Position numbers and translations under genes: made by a program. This document shows, one piece after another, positions 8,219-9,989 of a DNA stretch of 9,989 nucleotides. The stretch is taken from NCBI GenBank assembly GCA_946886995.1, contig CAMPJU010000031.1, positions 1-9,989 of the forward strand, read 5' to 3'. Source of the stretch: an uncultured Lysobacteraceae bacterium (lineage in GTDB: Bacteria > Pseudomonadota > Gammaproteobacteria > Xanthomonadales > Xanthomonadaceae). Below the pieces are notes generated by a model. It was given only the letters and a program-made list of their open reading frames with translations, did not search any database and was not told where the DNA came from. Within the stretch, counting starts at the first letter, position 1; each line of letters opens with the position of its first letter.

Positions 8219-9148
8219 ATGTGCTATTCCGCCCAGCTCAAGGCCGACTATCGCCAGTTCCTGCGCGACACCGGTACCCGGATCGACATCGATTCGTTCA
8301 TGCGCCTGTACTGGGAGCGCAGCGAGGGCGCGAAACACCGGATCCCGCGCGCGATGGACGCGCTGTTCGCGGCGCCGGCCACGGCGGATGAGCGGCGCAT
8401 CGCGGACCTGGTTGCCGCGTTCGACCGGGCCGAAGCCGCGCGCCTGGAACAGCTGCTCTTCGGCCAGCGCAAGCGCCTGGCGGACGCGGAGCGCAAGTTG
8501 CAGCAGAAGCACACGAAGGCCGCCGCCGAAAGCAGGCGCATCGCCACGAACAAGGTGCAATGGGCCCTCGGCAAGCTCGCCGCCCTCAGGCGTACTGCGC
8601 TTTCCCCGGACGATGCACGGATCTTCCCGGGCTGGCATGCCCCGGTCCTGGTGGAGGAGGGCGGCCGGCGTCAGCTCAGGCCCATGCGCTACCAGTGCCG
8701 CCCGGCCGGCAAGCCGGAAACGCATGACCGCAGGTATCCCGGCACCTACAACGCCCGGCGCGACAACCTGGAGGGCTTCTGGAAGTCGCAGTTCGGCGCC
8801 AGCCACGGCATCGTGGTGCTCAACGCGTTCTTCGAGAACGTCGAGCGTGCCGGGAGCAACGTGGTGCTCGAATTCCGGCCCGAGCCCATGCAGGACATGC
8901 TGGTGGCCTGCCTGTGGTCGCGATGGGAGCCGCCGGCGGGCAGCGGATCGGATCCGTTGCTGTCGTTCGCGGCGATCACCGACGAGCCCCCGCCCGAAGT
9001 CGCGGCGGCCGGGCACGACCGCTGCATCATCCCGGTCAAGCCGGCGCACCTGGACGCATGGCTGAGGCCCTCGGGAGACCTGGCGGAGTCGTACGCGATC
9101 CTGGACGACCGGGCACGCCCCTACTACGAACACCGGATGGCGGCCTGA
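8219..9148 (+). CDS. SRAP-family (HMCES/YedK-like) abasic-site DNA-protein crosslink protein, variant with long insertion
   Basis: SRAP proteins use Cys2, exposed after Met removal, to form a thiazolidine crosslink with abasic sites in single-stranded DNA, shielding them from error-prone repair. The 309-aa product begins MCYSAQ, with C2 in place but a different following motif from the usual MCGR. Core motifs are YNAR (177-180, N178), a hydrophobic strand then NAFFENV with candidate catalytic E206, and GHDR (265-268) with H266 before a strand and the AWL turn (280-282). Residues about 22-135 are an extra helical, highly charged segment (basic coiled-coil-like stretch about 70-112) absent from the typical 220-230-aa family member. 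ATG 8219 is fixed by the need for Cys at position 2; upstream in-frame codons would bury it. It is divergent from the aminotransferase pair and convergent with the kinase gene. Confidence 0.85.
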   Translation: MCYSAQLKADYRQFLRDTGTRIDIDSFMRLYWERSEGAKHRIPRAMDALFAAPATADERRIADLVAAFDRAEAARLEQLLFGQRKRLADAERKLQQKHTKAAAESRRIATNKVQWALGKLAALRRTALSPDDARIFPGWHAPVLVEEGGRRQLRPMRYQCRPAGKPETHDRRYPGTYNARRDNLEGFWKSQFGASHGIVVLNAFFENVERAGSNVVLEFRPEPMQDMLVACLWSRWEPPAGSGSDPLLSFAAITDEPPPEVAAAGHDRCIIPVKPAHLDAWLRPSGDLAESYAILDDRARPYYEHRMAA

Positions 9149-9164
9149 CCGCTCGCCCGCGTTG

Positions 9165-9989
9165 CTAGAGGCTGCGGCGGATCTCGTCCAGCAGTTCCCC
9201 GAGCACGCGGATGTCCGCCGGCTTGCTGAAGTGATGGTCGAACCCGGCTTCGCGCGCGCGCTGCCGGTCGCGCTCTTCGCCCCACCCGGTCATCGCCGCG
9301 AGCACCATCCCGCCGTGGACCGTGCGTTCGCGCAGGTGCCGCGCCAATGTGTAGCCATCCATGCCCGGCATGCCGATGTCCAGCAGCGCGAGGTCGGGGT
9401 GGAAGCGCGTCGCCTCGTCGAGCGCCTCCTCGCCGGCGTGGGCAACGGCGACATCGACGTCCATGGCCTCCAGCAGCATGGCCATGGACTGGGCCGCGTC
9501 GCGGTTGTCGTCGACCACCAGCACCTTCAGCCGCGGGGCGTCGCCGTCGACGGGTGCGTTCGCCTGGGGAGATGCGGGCGCGGGATGGCTGGACGCGTCC
9601 GAGAGCGGCAGGCGAACGACGAATTCCGCCCCCTTGCCCTTGCCCTCGCTGTGCCCGGTGACGCTGCCGCCGTGCATCACCACGAGCTGGTGGACGAGGG
9701 CCAGCCCGATCCCCAGGCCATCGTGCAAGCGGTGCTCGCTCCGCCGTCCCTGCGAGAACAGCTCGAAGATCCTCGGCAGCAACTCGGGCTCGATACCGTC
9801 CCCGTCGTCCAGCACGGCGGCGACCGCCTCGTTGCCGTCGTGTCGCGCGGCGACTTCCACCGTGCCTCCGGGCTTGCCGTAGCGGATGGCGTTGTTCAGG
9901 AGGTTCCCGAACACCTGCGCGAGCCGCACGGGATCGGCATCGAGCGGGATCGGCTGCTCGGGCAGGGTGAGCAGGATTCGCGGCGCGTC
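9165..9989 (-). CDS. Hybrid sensor histidine kinase/response regulator, C-terminal part (cut by window edge)
   Basis: The frame is open from the window edge to TAG at 9165-9167, giving 274 residues. The first part is a histidine-kinase ATPase domain: N box FGNLLNNAIRYG (27-38), G1 DDGDG (61-65), F box FELFSQ (75-80), G2 GLGIG (91-95). After an Ala/Pro/Ser linker (about 131-150) comes a receiver domain with acidic pocket D160-D161, phosphoacceptor D204 in LLDIGMPGMDG, T234 and K256. All signalling residues are present. The sensor and phosphorylated-histidine regions lie beyond 9989, so the signal is unknown. There is no output domain after the receiver, so phosphate probably passes to a separate phosphotransfer protein or the receiver controls the kinase. 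It ends 16 nt from the convergent SRAP gene. Confidence 0.93.
   Translation of the reverse strand, partial: DAPRILLTLPEQPIPLDADPVRLAQVFGNLLNNAIRYGKPGGTVEVAARHDGNEAVAAVLDDGDGIEPELLPRIFELFSQGRRSEHRLHDGLGIGLALVHQLVVMHGGSVTGHSEGKGKGAEFVVRLPLSDASSHPAPASPQANAPVDGDAPRLKVLVVDDNRDAAQSMAMLLEAMDVDVAVAHAGEEALDEATRFHPDLALLDIGMPGMDGYTLARHLRERTVHGGMVLAAMTGWGEERDRQRAREAGFDHHFSKPADIRVLGELLDEIRRSL

Noticed and set aside
7186..8220. Open frame upstream of the sulfotransferase-like gene, suggesting a much longer or fused protein
   Set aside because: The upstream translation is Arg/Pro-rich and lies in another frame of the aminotransferase gene, which is intact. The GTGA overlap gives a natural start at 7185.

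Overview
The window is GC-rich, gene-dense chromosomal DNA, with strong G/C preference at third codon positions. Gene order and protein sequences point to a gammaproteobacterium of the Xanthomonadaceae/Lysobacteraceae (Lysobacter, Luteimonas or Xanthomonas relatives). The Hfq core is almost identical to enterobacterial Hfq but carries a short acidic tail. This assignment is inference from sequence style, not a database match.

Positions 1-6413 (+ strand) hold a well-known housekeeping block: the 3' end of a putP-like sodium/proline symporter, miaA (tRNA A37 prenylation), hfq (RNA chaperone), hflX (ribosome-associated GTPase), hflK and hflC (SPFH modulators of FtsH), an intrinsic terminator, and purA (adenylosuccinate synthetase). 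The order miaA-hfq-hflX-hflK-hflC-(yjeT)-purA is the classical one. Here the small yjeT/DUF2065 membrane-protein gene is absent and a strong terminator fills the hflC-purA gap. Several junctions carry inverted repeats: a long stem in the hfq leader, a hairpin that contains the hflX start codon, a 10-bp GC hairpin in the hflK leader, and the terminator 21 nt before purA.

Positions 6445-8141 (- strand) hold a two-gene unit: a class IV PLP aminotransferase related to branched-chain aminotransferases, followed with a 4-nt GTGA overlap by a small sulfotransferase-like P-loop protein. As I recall, homologues of these two proteins are fused in plants, so the pair is the best candidate here for a poorly described functional module. 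The aminotransferase appears to be transcribed from a promoter so close to its ATG that its mRNA may be leaderless.

Positions 8219-9148 (+ strand), transcribed divergently from that pair, encode a variant SRAP (HMCES/YedK) abasic-site-crosslinking protein that starts Met-Cys and has a long helical insertion. From 9989 down to 9165 (- strand) lies the C-terminal part of a hybrid sensor kinase (ATPase domain plus receiver domain), cut by the window edge. I see no tRNA, rRNA, CRISPR array, insertion sequence, phage gene or attachment site.
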